Below the pieces are notes generated by a model. That model was not told where the DNA came from. It was given only the letters and a program-made list of their open reading frames with translations, and made no database searches. From CAVONV01 sp963697355 (lineage in GTDB: Bacteria > Acidobacteriota > Vicinamibacteria > Marinacidobacterales > DATDRI01), in NCBI GenBank assembly GCA_963697355.1, contig CAVONV010000034.1:124001-188000 (forward strand): 64,000 nt of DNA. The letters are read 5' to 3'. Within the stretch, counting starts at the first letter, position 1. Each line of letters begins with the position of its first letter. Below are positions 52,169 through 61,375 of this stretch, piece after piece. The translations under genes were made by a program, and so were the position numbers.

Positions 52169-54670
52169 CTACTCGTATCGTAGGACCTCCGACGGCTCGG
52201 CGACGGAGGCACGCCGTGCCGGAACGTACGCGGCCACGCCCGCGACAAAGGCGAGAAAGATCGTTACCGAGGCATAGCTCGCGACATCATTCGCGTCCAC
52301 ACCGTAGAGCATGAAGCCCAGCAAAGGCGTGATGGCCACCGTAACGATCCACCCCACGATCAGCCCCGTCACGGAGAGCCTGAATCCATCCAGCAAAATC
52401 ATTCGAAGAATCTCGCTCTCGCGAGCCCCCATGGCGATGCGGATGCCCATCTCCCGTTTGCGGTGGCTCACCGTGTGGGCCATCACACCGTAGACTCCGA
52501 TCGCCGCCAACACCAGTCCCAGAACACCGAACAAACCGAACGCCATCGCAGCAATACGGGGTAAGACCAGCGTTGTGCTCGTCGCTTCTTCCAGAGTCGT
52601 GAGGCGACTGATCGCTATCCGTTCATCAAGCTCCCGCGCCATGGTCCGGATAGAGGTCATCGCCCCTGCAGGGTCGCCTTTCGTGCGGACCACCAAGGTT
52701 CGTGTTCCGGTCTGTATCGTCACCGCCTTCCCGATCGGCGCTTCTCTGTCTTGAGCCAATGCTCTATAAAGAAAGGGGCGCTGCGGCTCTCCTAGTGTGC
52801 GGTACTTGCCCGTTTCCACGATACCGACGACCGCACAGGGGTGACCAGTTCTGAGTACTCTCAAACGACGACCAATGGCTTCCCCGCTGCTGGAAAGGCG
52901 TTCCGCCAAGGCACCGTTGACCACTGCCACACAGGCAGACCGTTCGTTGTCTTCAACCGTGAAGTCGCGGCCCTGAAGCAGGGGGATGCCCATTGTCTCG
53001 AAATAGCCCGGACCGACCCTCGCCGCATCCACTTCCCACTCATCCTCGGAAGCTTCGTTAAGACGTTCATCGGCCGCAATTCCCTCGACGTGCATCTCGA
53101 TCGTCAAGGGTAGATGGCTTGTGAACGCCGCCGACGTCACAGAGTTCAAATCACACACCCGACGGAGAAGATTGTCGTAGAAGTCTTCTGCTCGATCCCT
53201 CGTGTACCCCTGAAGATGAGGGGCGAAGGTGGCAACCACGACTCCCGAACGATCGAATCCCGGATCGATGCGATGGGCACTCGCCATACTCCTAAGGGTC
53301 AGACCGGAGCAAACGAGAAGGAGGAACGACCCAGCGACCTGGGTCACCACCAGCCCCCGACTCCACCAGCGCCGCCTTGGGCTTCCGGAGCCGCCCCGTT
53401 CTCGAAGCACGGTCACCAAATCCAGCCGAGCAGCCTCGAGAGCGGGCGCCAAGCCAAACGTCAATGTCGTGAGCGCGGCCACAGCGAATGTGAAGCCGAA
53501 AACGCGGTAATCGACGGAGAGATTCAATGCAACGTCCACGGGTATCGGTAAACGTAGCGCGTTCAGAGTACGGTTCGACACAACCGTCACCAGGAGTCCG
53601 AGCGTTCCGCCAGCGAGCGACAACAAAAGACTCTCGGTCAGAAGCTGCCGGGCAATGGTCCTTGGACTGGCGCCCAAGGAAAGGCGGGTCGCGATCTCCC
53701 CTCTGCGTGACACGGAGCGGGCCAGAAGCATGATGGCGACATTGGTGCTGGAGACCACCAACACCATGCCCACGAGCGCCATCAGAATGACCGAAGAAGC
53801 GTAAAGAACGCCGTCCACGCCTGGTAGGATTCGTACTTTGCCGGCCGGAACAGCAACAAAGGCCCGGTTAGAGTTGGTCTCCGGGTATTCTTGCCGCAAA
53901 CGAGAGGCCAATGTGCGTATCTCTGCTTCTGCATGTTCGAAAGTGACGCCGGGCGCTCGCCGGCCTACTACCCATAGCCAACGGCCAAGGCGATCGTTCC
54001 CAAGATCGGAACGTGGTCTTTCTCTACTTCCCGCTTCGTCCGAATCAAAAGACCGCCTTGTACCCAAAGGTACCCAAAGTGCTGGTGAGACCCCCTGAGT
54101 GAGACCAATAAACTCGTCTGGCGCAACGCCGACGACGGTCAGTGAAAGGCCGTTGACTCGCAGGACCTTGCCGACGATGTCCGGAACGGAACCAAAAAGA
54201 CGTTTCCATGCGGAATGACTCAAGACGGCTACCGGGTGTCCGCTCTGGTCATCCTCGGATGTCAACGCCCTTCCCAAGAGCATCCCCACGCCCAGCGTGG
54301 AGAAATAACGGCCGGTGACAAGCTCAGCCATCGCCAACCGGCTTTCCCCGTCGTGCTCCACCGCCACCGGCGTGTAGAAATAGGCGAATAGGCCCTCGAA
54401 GCTCTGGCCCGCCACTTGCAGATCCTCGTAGTCCGCATGCGCCATCGGTGAAAGATCCATGACATCATTCGGTGAGGAGCTATAAACACGAACAAGCTCC
54501 TGCGGTGCACGCACCGGAAGAGGCCTCAGAAGCACGCCGTTGACCAAGCTGAAAACGGCAGAGTTGATCCCGATGCCGCAAGCGAGCGTGACGACAGCAG
54601 CCCATGTGAAGACGGGATCTCTCGCTAGGAGTCGAAACGCAAAGCGAACATCCCGTGCCGTTGATGTCAT
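52169..54670 (-). CDS. Orphan ABC permease of ADOP type (MacB/FtsX-like)
   Basis: The 833-residue protein contains two MacB-periplasmic-core plus FtsX units. The start, RDVRFAFRLLARDPVFTWAAVVTLACGIGINSAVFSLVNGVLLRPLP, is characteristic of the duplicated orphan permeases abundant in Acidobacteriota. The second unit ends in VFGLFGVLGLVLAAIGVYGVMAHTVSHRKREMGIRIAMGA. About eight hydrophobic helices lie around 20-45, 280-400, 425-445 and 700-820. No ATPase gene is adjacent, as is usual for this family. The transported substrate is unknown. Confidence 0.9.
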   Translation of the reverse strand: MTSTARDVRFAFRLLARDPVFTWAAVVTLACGIGINSAVFSLVNGVLLRPLPVRAPQELVRVYSSSPNDVMDLSPMAHADYEDLQVAGQSFEGLFAYFYTPVAVEHDGESRLAMAELVTGRYFSTLGVGMLLGRALTSEDDQSGHPVAVLSHSAWKRLFGSVPDIVGKVLRVNGLSLTVVGVAPDEFIGLTQGVSPALWVPLGTRRSFDSDEAGSRERPRSDLGNDRLGRWLWVVGRRAPGVTFEHAEAEIRTLASRLRQEYPETNSNRAFVAVPAGKVRILPGVDGVLYASSVILMALVGMVLVVSSTNVAIMLLARSVSRRGEIATRLSLGASPRTIARQLLTESLLLSLAGGTLGLLVTVVSNRTLNALRLPIPVDVALNLSVDYRVFGFTFAVAALTTLTFGLAPALEAARLDLVTVLRERGGSGSPRRRWWSRGLVVTQVAGSFLLLVCSGLTLRSMASAHRIDPGFDRSGVVVATFAPHLQGYTRDRAEDFYDNLLRRVCDLNSVTSAAFTSHLPLTIEMHVEGIAADERLNEASEDEWEVDAARVGPGYFETMGIPLLQGRDFTVEDNERSACVAVVNGALAERLSSSGEAIGRRLRVLRTGHPCAVVGIVETGKYRTLGEPQRPFLYRALAQDREAPIGKAVTIQTGTRTLVVRTKGDPAGAMTSIRTMARELDERIAISRLTTLEEATSTTLVLPRIAAMAFGLFGVLGLVLAAIGVYGVMAHTVSHRKREMGIRIAMGARESEILRMILLDGFRLSVTGLIVGWIVTVAITPLLGFMLYGVDANDVASYASVTIFLAFVAGVAAYVPARRASVAEPSEVLRYE

Positions 54671-54724
54671 CCTTTATCTCACGTCTTTCAATGGCATCAT
54701 TTCTAGAAAATTAACATAAATTGG

Positions 54725-54760
54725 AAGGAGATTTATCAAATGGACCTCGTTCGGGTTTAA
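54725..54760 (+). promoter_or_regulatory. Strong Shine-Dalgarno and six-codon minicistron before the flippase
   Basis: AAGGAG (54725-54730) lies nine bases before an ATG at 54740 that opens the peptide MDLVRV and ends in TAA at 54758. The frame is the same as that of the flippase, whose own ATG at 54773 has no clear ribosome binding site. Translation may be coupled or the true start interrupted. Confidence 0.5.
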
Positions 54761-54772
54761 GATCAGCCATTC

Positions 54773-56245
54773 ATGCTACGGGAACAGCTCAAGACGCTGG
54801 GTCGACAGGCCGCCATTTACGGCAGCGCCGATGTCTTCAGGCCGGTCATCAATCTTGTACTCCTCCCTATCATTACACGCCACCTCTCGCTCGCGGAGTT
54901 CGGTATTCTCGGCATCCTTCTCCTGTTTGGCACCCTAACCAAGATCTTGTTTCGGATGGGCCTGGATTCCGGGTTCTTCCGTATCTACTACGAGCAGGAG
55001 ACCGACGAGGACCGGGGAGTGTTCATCACCACCATTTTCATTTCGGCCCTCACGGCCAGCTCGATTCTGCTCCTGCTAACGGTGGTCGCCTCCGAGTCCA
55101 TCGGCAACTTCCTTCTCGGAAACGGTCGCGACTACATCATCCTGGTCGCCGTCGACACGTTCATCAATGCGTTTGCCTTCGTCCCGATGAACCTGTTCCG
55201 CATCCAAGGTCGTTCCGGTACCTTCACAGGCGTGAGCTTGTTCCGAAACGCCTTGAACGCCGGACTCAAGGTCACCTTAGTCGTCGGCGGATGGGGCGTC
55301 GCGGGAATGCTCGGGGCGAACGTCATCTCCTCAGCCGCTTTTGTCCTCGTCCTGTGCCCCACGTTGGCCGCGAGCCTGAGGAAAGGCTTCTCCTTCACGA
55401 TGCTTCGCGAGACCTTTTCCTTCGGCCTGCCCAAGATCCCACACAGTATCGCTTACCAGATCTTGAACCTCTCCGATCGCAAGCTTCTCGAATGGTTCTA
55501 CTCTCTCTCCGAGAGCGGCCTTTACCACGTAGCCTATCAATTCGGCACCGGCATCAAGTTCTTCCTCTCCGCGTTCGAGCTAGCCTGGAGTCCCTTCGTC
55601 TATTCGCTCCTCAAACGCGCCGATGCGCCTCAGACGATGGCCCGCGTCGCCACCTATGCAGCCGTCATCATTTTTGGTGCGGGTCTTGCCATTGCCGTTT
55701 TGGGTCGCGAGCTCTTGGCCCTCATGACGACCCCCGAGTATCACGCGGGCTATAACATCATCCCAGTGATCGCGCTCGCCCACATCTTCCAAGGTTTGTT
55801 CCTGCTCATGTCGATCGGCATCGGCATTAGCAAAAAGTCCTACTACTATCCCGTGATGACTTTTGCCGCCGCCACACTGAACGTGGGTATGAACCTCCTC
55901 GTCATTCCAGAGTACGGTCGCATGGGCGCAGCTTGGTCGACCGCTGCCGGGTACGGATTGATGACGGTGATGGGTATCTACTTCTCTAACAAACACTATC
56001 CCATCCCCTTCGAGTGGGGCCGCATCGGCCGGATGGGTTTGGCGGCCGCCCTATGCTACGGAATCTCGTTGAGTGCTCCAGAGAGCCTGCTGCCGGCCTT
56101 GGCGATCAAAGGGGTCTCTTTGGCCTTGTTCCCCGTCGGTTTGTATGTGCTCGGATTCTTCCGGCAGGACGAAATCCAGGAGGTCAAGCGTTTGCTTGGT
56201 TCTCGAGGAGGCTCATCGACGCCTCCAGAACCTGATCCACGCTGA
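54773..56245 (+). CDS. Oligosaccharide flippase (Wzx/MATE-like polysaccharide biosynthesis protein)
   Basis: The 490-residue protein has about 13-14 hydrophobic helices and begins REQLKTLGRQAAIYGSADVFRPVINLVLLPIITRHLSLAEFGILG, as Wzx-type lipid-linked oligosaccharide flippases do. It should move an undecaprenyl-linked glycan across the inner membrane, in line with the surrounding glycosyltransferases. The C-terminal tail is charged. Its last 62 bases overlap the end of the convergent GT9 gene, an unusually long tail-to-tail overlap. Confidence 0.9.
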   Translation: MLREQLKTLGRQAAIYGSADVFRPVINLVLLPIITRHLSLAEFGILGILLLFGTLTKILFRMGLDSGFFRIYYEQETDEDRGVFITTIFISALTASSILLLLTVVASESIGNFLLGNGRDYIILVAVDTFINAFAFVPMNLFRIQGRSGTFTGVSLFRNALNAGLKVTLVVGGWGVAGMLGANVISSAAFVLVLCPTLAASLRKGFSFTMLRETFSFGLPKIPHSIAYQILNLSDRKLLEWFYSLSESGLYHVAYQFGTGIKFFLSAFELAWSPFVYSLLKRADAPQTMARVATYAAVIIFGAGLAIAVLGRELLALMTTPEYHAGYNIIPVIALAHIFQGLFLLMSIGIGISKKSYYYPVMTFAAATLNVGMNLLVIPEYGRMGAAWSTAAGYGLMTVMGIYFSNKHYPIPFEWGRIGRMGLAAALCYGISLSAPESLLPALAIKGVSLALFPVGLYVLGFFRQDEIQEVKRLLGSRGGSSTPPEPDPR

Positions 56246-57428
56246 TATGCTCCAGACATTCGGGAGCACTTGCTGACGCACAGACCCGTGGCGGTTTTCG
56301 AATCATATTGCATGGCGAGCAAAAGAGTGGCTGGCGCATAACGATCCTCTTGCCCGTTGCACCCTCGGGCCCGTAACGCACCGGGTCGGAAGGACCAAAG
56401 ATGGCAAGGTTCGGCGCTCCCACCGCGTGGGCGATGTGCATGGGCCCGGTGTCACCAGTAATGAAGAGATCGAGCTTTTCGACCACGGCGGCAAAATCAC
56501 GTACACCCGCACCCCCGACCAACTGACGGGCATCGACACTCGCCCGAGCGGACACTCGCTCCACTAGGTCACGATCCGACGGGCCACCGGTTAGAAGGAT
56601 GGTTCCTGATGTCGCCTCCTCAAGACGGTCGCAAAGGGCAGCGAACTTCTCCACCTCCCACTGCTTGATCGCTCGCCCCGCACTAGGATGAATACCGATC
56701 CAGGGGCGGCTCGCCTCCGCGAGACCCACGTGGGCAACGAGTCTTTGTCCGCGCTCCCGATCTTCAGATTTCAAAAAGTTGAAGGGCTCGATCGTCTTGG
56801 GAAACGCCTCCTCAGGAAATAGCGTCTCCAACAGATCCATGTTTTGACGATACCAGCTCCGGCTCTCGTCCCACCGACCTTCGTGCGTCAACAGGTGAGC
56901 CCCGCCCGTATCGCCGAACCCCGCTCGCAAAGGAGCGCCCGTCATCGCCATGAGCAGGATGGCCCGAACGTCACCTTGAAAATCGACAACCAAATCGGGT
57001 CGCTCACCATCTTTTATTGCCCGGACCGCAGTGGACCAACTCGCCTCCTGACCCCAGGCCGCCCACGGCGCATCGACGATGCGAATGTTATCTATGAATG
57101 CTAGACGCTGTGCGAGCTCTTTGTTCCAGCTTCCGACGGCGAGCTCAATCTCAGCATTCACTGCCAGTTTTCGAAGCATTAAGAGAGCGGGAAGCGTCAT
57201 TACTAAGTCGCCAAGGCGATCGAGCCGGAGAGCCAGTATTTTTCGAACGTCCGAAAGTGCAGGTTGATTTCTCGCGGAAGGACGAAGCCCCATGACGGGG
57301 GCGGCGCCCCGGAGTAAGAGGTCGAAGAGCCCGAGCGCAAGCCTCTCCCGGGGATCGTAAATCCGGGGTCCGCCTTCTCTAAGCCGACGAGCCGCCATCT
57401 CCCGTGACGGACCGAAAAACATCTTCAA
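56184..57428 (-). CDS. GT9 family glycosyltransferase (heptosyltransferase-like)
   Basis: The 414-residue protein matches ADP-heptose:LPS heptosyltransferases: ILALRLDRLGDLVMTLPALLMLRKL near 66-90, GIHPSAGRAIKQWEVEKFAALCDRLEE near 236-262 and FITGDTGPMHIAHAVGAPNLAIFGPSDPVRYGP near 318-350. These are the donor-binding motifs. It probably adds a heptose or similar sugar to a lipid-linked glycan. The start may be TTG at 57428, six bases after AGGAG, or ATG at 57422. The start overlaps the upstream GT4 stop by about 50 bases. Confidence 0.9.
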   Translation of the reverse strand: MKMFFGPSREMAARRLREGGPRIYDPRERLALGLFDLLLRGAAPVMGLRPSARNQPALSDVRKILALRLDRLGDLVMTLPALLMLRKLAVNAEIELAVGSWNKELAQRLAFIDNIRIVDAPWAAWGQEASWSTAVRAIKDGERPDLVVDFQGDVRAILLMAMTGAPLRAGFGDTGGAHLLTHEGRWDESRSWYRQNMDLLETLFPEEAFPKTIEPFNFLKSEDRERGQRLVAHVGLAEASRPWIGIHPSAGRAIKQWEVEKFAALCDRLEEATSGTILLTGGPSDRDLVERVSARASVDARQLVGGAGVRDFAAVVEKLDLFITGDTGPMHIAHAVGAPNLAIFGPSDPVRYGPEGATGKRIVMRQPLFCSPCNMIRKPPRVCASASAPECLEHISVDQVLEASMSLLENQANA

Positions 57429-58614
57429 ATCGTTCTCCTACCCGACTCCAATCGAATACATCTCGAGCTCTCGCACGAGCCGCCTGCCCCAACGTTTCAC
57501 GTCGGTCCGGCGAATCCAGAAGAGCGAGAATGGCGGTGGCCAGAGCATCCGGATCACGCTCCGCCACCAGGAGGGCCTCTGTCCCGTCCCTTACCGCCTG
57601 CGGGATGCCTGCAACGGCGCTCGCGACGAGCGGCGCGCCCGAAGCCATCCCTTCGAGGAGCACATTCGGCAAACCGTCCACGTTGCCGGCGTCGTCGCGA
57701 ATCGACGGTACGGCAACCACCGTTGCCGCCGCATAGTAAGCTGGCAGCGCATCACGCGAGACGTCGCCGGCGAATCGGACCCTTTCTCCGACATTGAGCC
57801 TCTCCGCCCTTGCCTCGAGCTCTCCTTTCAAATCCCCCTGTCCTGCAATGATGAGCCGGCAATCGGGGTACTTGGAAACAACGCGCGGCATCGCCTCGAT
57901 GAGATACTCGAACCCTTTCTTGTGGACGAGCCTACCCACAGCAAGCACCATCGGTGTCTGCTCTTCTAGCCCCAGCTCGCTTCGCAACCCTCGGGCATCC
58001 TCTTGGCGTGGGCCGAAGAGCTCGGTCGAAACACCATATGGAATCGTGATGGGCTTCGGAGAAGCACCTAAGGACCGGCTGCGCTCCGCGAGGTCGTCGC
58101 TGCATGCGGTCACCGCCGATGCCCGGCCAAAAGCCATCCGAGCCGCTCTGCCAAACAACGCGCTCTTTTCAGAGACGAAAACATCGGATCCATGAAGACT
58201 CACGACCATGGGAAGGCCGCTCGCCCAAGAGACTGGCAGAGCCATGGCCCCGCCCGGCACCACCCAATGGGCATGGATCAAGTCGAAGCGACTCCGTCGC
58301 GCGAGAGCCATGAGCTTGGCGGCCCCCGATGCGACGGCCAGGGGAGCCACAAGAAAAGCCGACCGACGCACCGCGACATCGGCTCTCAAGGACTCGGCAT
58401 AGCCAAAAACCTCGAGCCTTCTCGTGGGCGCATAGGTATACGGGTGAAAACTGACTCCGGAAATGGGATCTGGGCTCAAACCGGCCCGAGCGGGCAAGAC
58501 CACGGCCACCTGATGCCCTCGGCTCGCCAGCGATCGGGTAATGGAATCAATAAAGGGTGCCGTGGTATCGCCAGGGCACTTCGGATAGGACGAAGTTATC
58601 GTAAGAATTCTCAC
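57379..58614 (-). CDS. GT4 family glycosyltransferase
   Basis: The 411-residue GT-B protein begins VRILTITSSYPKCPGDTTAPFIDSITRSLASRG. The donor region holds VLAVGRLVHKKGFEYLIEAMPRVV near 220-243 and NVDGLPNVLLEGMASGAPLVASAV, with an aspartate in place of the first E of EX7E. It shares an operon with the GT9 gene. The GTG at 58614 was chosen because it starts the first beta strand; another GTG at 58638 is in frame. No clear ribosome binding site is visible for either. Confidence 0.88.
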   Translation of the reverse strand: MRILTITSSYPKCPGDTTAPFIDSITRSLASRGHQVAVVLPARAGLSPDPISGVSFHPYTYAPTRRLEVFGYAESLRADVAVRRSAFLVAPLAVASGAAKLMALARRSRFDLIHAHWVVPGGAMALPVSWASGLPMVVSLHGSDVFVSEKSALFGRAARMAFGRASAVTACSDDLAERSRSLGASPKPITIPYGVSTELFGPRQEDARGLRSELGLEEQTPMVLAVGRLVHKKGFEYLIEAMPRVVSKYPDCRLIIAGQGDLKGELEARAERLNVGERVRFAGDVSRDALPAYYAAATVVAVPSIRDDAGNVDGLPNVLLEGMASGAPLVASAVAGIPQAVRDGTEALLVAERDPDALATAILALLDSPDRRETLGQAARARARDVFDWSRVGERFEDVFRSVTGDGGSSA

Positions 58615-58714
58615 TGCACAAACACCACGGCCGGGCACAACATAAACACGCGACTAGACAGTGTTGTGTCCTCTGGAAATCGGTCGTCGTCCACAATCAT
58701 GAGGTGACGGCGGG

Positions 58715-58746
58715 TTGGCCGCCCAAAGACCCCATGTTATCATGGG
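58715..58746 (+). promoter_or_regulatory. Putative clpC promoter with overlapping operator
   Basis: TTGGCC (58715-58720) and TATCAT (58738-58743) are 17 bases apart, with an extended -10 TG. The inverted repeat CCCATGTTATCATGGG (58731-58746) covers the -10, a position suited to repression. It does not resemble the CtsR heptad or the HrcA CIRCE element. Confidence 0.5.
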
Positions 58747-58777
58747 ATTACAGCCGAAAAGGTAGCAGAGTGCTCTC

Positions 58778-61279
58778 ATGGAAGCGATGAACAACGTTTT
58801 GTTTCGCCATTGCACCGAGCGTGTGATCGAGGCGGTGAACATCGGCTCGATGGAGCTGGTGAACCTGCGCCAAAACGAGCTCTACCCTGAGTTCATCTTG
58901 CTGGGTCTCCTGGAGCAAGACGATTCGGAGATCCTGCGTCTGTTCAAAGAGCTCCGACTCGACCCGACGCAGACCAAAACATCCATCATCAACCTCATCT
59001 ACGCTGCGCAGCGAAACAAGGTCAAGCTTCATCGCGACCGACCCGTACAGATCCTGGTCGCCACACAGACGGCGGAGGTGTTGAGGATGGCCAAGGAGGA
59101 GGCGGACGGTCTCGGGGACAGGTTCATCGGAGTGGGAGCGATGTTTCTGGCACTCCATCGAGAACCCTCCGGTCTTTCTGCAAGGATCCTCAGAGAGTTG
59201 AACTTCCGCTACGACGGCACCAAGGAAGCCTATCTCCGCACGAGGGCCGGAAGAAAGGTCGATGACAAGCGGGGCGACAGTAAATCCGAGACGCTTCAGA
59301 AGTACACCGCCGATCTTACGGAGCTGGCCCGCAAGGGCGAGCTTGATCCTGTCGTGGGTCGAGAACAAGAAATCCGTCGCGTCATCCAAATCCTTTCTCG
59401 TCGCAAGAAGAACAATCCCGTCCTTATCGGGGAACCAGGAGTCGGAAAGACCGTCATCGCTGAGGGTCTCGCCCAGAGGATCATCGATGCCGAGGTCCCA
59501 GAGACTCTCCTCAACAAGCGCGTATTGATGTTGGAGATGAGCGAAGTCGTGGCCGGTTCGAAGTTCCGCGGTGAGTTCGAAGAACGACTCAAAACCATCA
59601 AAGATGAAGTGGTTTCAGCCACCGGCCAGATCATCCTCTTTATCGACGAGCTCCACACCGTCGTGGGAGCTGGAAACGTGGAAGGCGGGCTGGACGCGTC
59701 GAACATGCTCAAGAGCGCTTTGGCCCGAGGACAACTCCGCTGCATCGGTGCCACGACCCTCGAGGACTACAAGAAACACATTGAAAAAGACAAGGCGCTC
59801 GAACGGCGATTCCAGACCGTCCTCATCAAGGAGCCGAGCGTCGACGACACCTACCGTATCTTGAAAGGGCTACAGCGTCGCTACGAGCTGCATCACGACG
59901 TGAACTTCACGGACGAGTCCTTGCTGTCGGCGGCTAAGCTCTCTGAGCGCTACATCACGGATCGCTTCCTTCCCGATAAGGCCCTGGACCTCATCGATGA
60001 AGCAGGATCACGGAAACACCTGGAGCTCGTCTATGCCCCGGCCGAGATTAGAACGCTCAAGCGGAAGCGCGAGATGATGATGGCGGAGCAGAGAGACTTC
60101 TACAATCGGCAAGATTTCGAAAAGGCCGCCTTTGCTCAACAGCAACTTCTGCATCTCGACCAGGAACTGAAGGGCAAGGTCTCTGAATGGCGCGAGGCCA
60201 GGACACCCCAGGACTCCACCGTGACGAGTGAAGATATTGCCGAGGTCGCCTCTGGTTGGACCGGCATCCCCCTGACGCGCATGCTCGAGTCCGAATCCAA
60301 CAAGCTCATTCGGATGGAAGACAAGATCCACCAGCGCATCATAGGACAAGAAAATCCCGTTCAGGCCGTGTCCAACGCCATCCGAAGAAACCGGGCTGGA
60401 CTCAAAGGCAAGAATCGACCCATCGGCTCTTTCATATTCCTTGGACCAACCGGCGTCGGAAAAACGGAGCTTGCCAAGGCACTGGCCGAGTTCCTTCTCG
60501 ATGACGAAGAACGGATCGTTCGACTAGATATGAGCGAGTACATGGAGCGCCACTCCGTCTCCAAGTTGATTGGCTCGCCACCCGGCTACGTTGGTTACGG
60601 TGAAGGAGGTCAACTCACAGAAAAGATCCGGCGCAACCCCTACACCGTTTTGCTTCTCGACGAGATCGAAAAGGCTCACAACGACGTCTTCAATCTGCTG
60701 CTCCAAATCCTAGATGACGGTCGTCTCACCGACGGTGAGGGACGAACGGTGAGCTTCGTCAACACCATCATCATTGGCACTTCCAACATAGGAAGCGAGG
60801 ACATCACCCGCGAGTACACCAGCATCGGCTTCGGCAAACCCGTCACGTCGGTCGCCTACGAGGAGATCAAGAAAAGGGTCATGAGAGAAGTCAAGAAGGC
60901 TTTCAAGCCCGAGCTCTTGAACCGCATCGATGATCTCATCGTATTCCATCAACTCGATCGCGGACATATACGCCAGATCGTCGAGCTCACCTTGCGCGAT
61001 CTCCAAAGTCGCGTGGCCGAGCAAGGGCTCGCCGTTGAAGTCTCGGACGCGGCCAAAGAAAAGCTGGCCGTTGACGGGTTCGACCCTATTTTTGGGGCGC
61101 GCCCGCTGAAACGCACCGTCGAGACTCAAGTGGAGAACGTACTTGCACAGAAGCTCATCGCCGGAGAGTTCTCCAAGGGAGATACGGTTTTGGTCGATGT
61201 TCAAGAGGGCAACGTCGTTTTTGTACGCCTTCACCCCGAGCTTGCGTCCCGGCCGGTGAACGTCTACCCTAGCAATTGA
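58778..61279 (+). CDS. clpC: ClpC-type AAA+ unfoldase
   Basis: The 833-residue protein is a two-ring Clp ATPase. A Clp_N domain covers about 1-150, then come Walker A GEPGVGKT at 218-225 and GPTGVGKT at 556-563, with matching Walker B and LDEIEKAH. The middle domain is short and has a UVR-like helix (about 428-462), as in ClpC rather than ClpB. An IGF loop at 683-685 fits ClpP docking. It should feed substrates to ClpP, which is not in this window. An overlapping palindrome upstream suggests stress control. Confidence 0.93.
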   Translation: MEAMNNVLFRHCTERVIEAVNIGSMELVNLRQNELYPEFILLGLLEQDDSEILRLFKELRLDPTQTKTSIINLIYAAQRNKVKLHRDRPVQILVATQTAEVLRMAKEEADGLGDRFIGVGAMFLALHREPSGLSARILRELNFRYDGTKEAYLRTRAGRKVDDKRGDSKSETLQKYTADLTELARKGELDPVVGREQEIRRVIQILSRRKKNNPVLIGEPGVGKTVIAEGLAQRIIDAEVPETLLNKRVLMLEMSEVVAGSKFRGEFEERLKTIKDEVVSATGQIILFIDELHTVVGAGNVEGGLDASNMLKSALARGQLRCIGATTLEDYKKHIEKDKALERRFQTVLIKEPSVDDTYRILKGLQRRYELHHDVNFTDESLLSAAKLSERYITDRFLPDKALDLIDEAGSRKHLELVYAPAEIRTLKRKREMMMAEQRDFYNRQDFEKAAFAQQQLLHLDQELKGKVSEWREARTPQDSTVTSEDIAEVASGWTGIPLTRMLESESNKLIRMEDKIHQRIIGQENPVQAVSNAIRRNRAGLKGKNRPIGSFIFLGPTGVGKTELAKALAEFLLDDEERIVRLDMSEYMERHSVSKLIGSPPGYVGYGEGGQLTEKIRRNPYTVLLLDEIEKAHNDVFNLLLQILDDGRLTDGEGRTVSFVNTIIIGTSNIGSEDITREYTSIGFGKPVTSVAYEEIKKRVMREVKKAFKPELLNRIDDLIVFHQLDRGHIRQIVELTLRDLQSRVAEQGLAVEVSDAAKEKLAVDGFDPIFGARPLKRTVETQVENVLAQKLIAGEFSKGDTVLVDVQEGNVVFVRLHPELASRPVNVYPSN

Positions 61280-61375
61280 TCCGCCGGCGCGCCCAATCAA
61301 ACCCAGCGCCTCCTGATGAACTCAGAACCCATAAGGCTTCAAATCTGCTTCGCCGCTCTTAGCTCGACGACATTG

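Noticed and set aside
54721..55755. A 344-codon frame starting TTG near the strong Shine-Dalgarno
   Set aside because: It runs out of frame through the flippase gene and its product is arginine- and proline-rich without any motif.
58635..58647. A 13-base word, GCACAACATAAAC, also found at 63484-63496
   Set aside because: Exact 13-mers repeat many times by chance in 64 kb, and the surrounding bases diverge.
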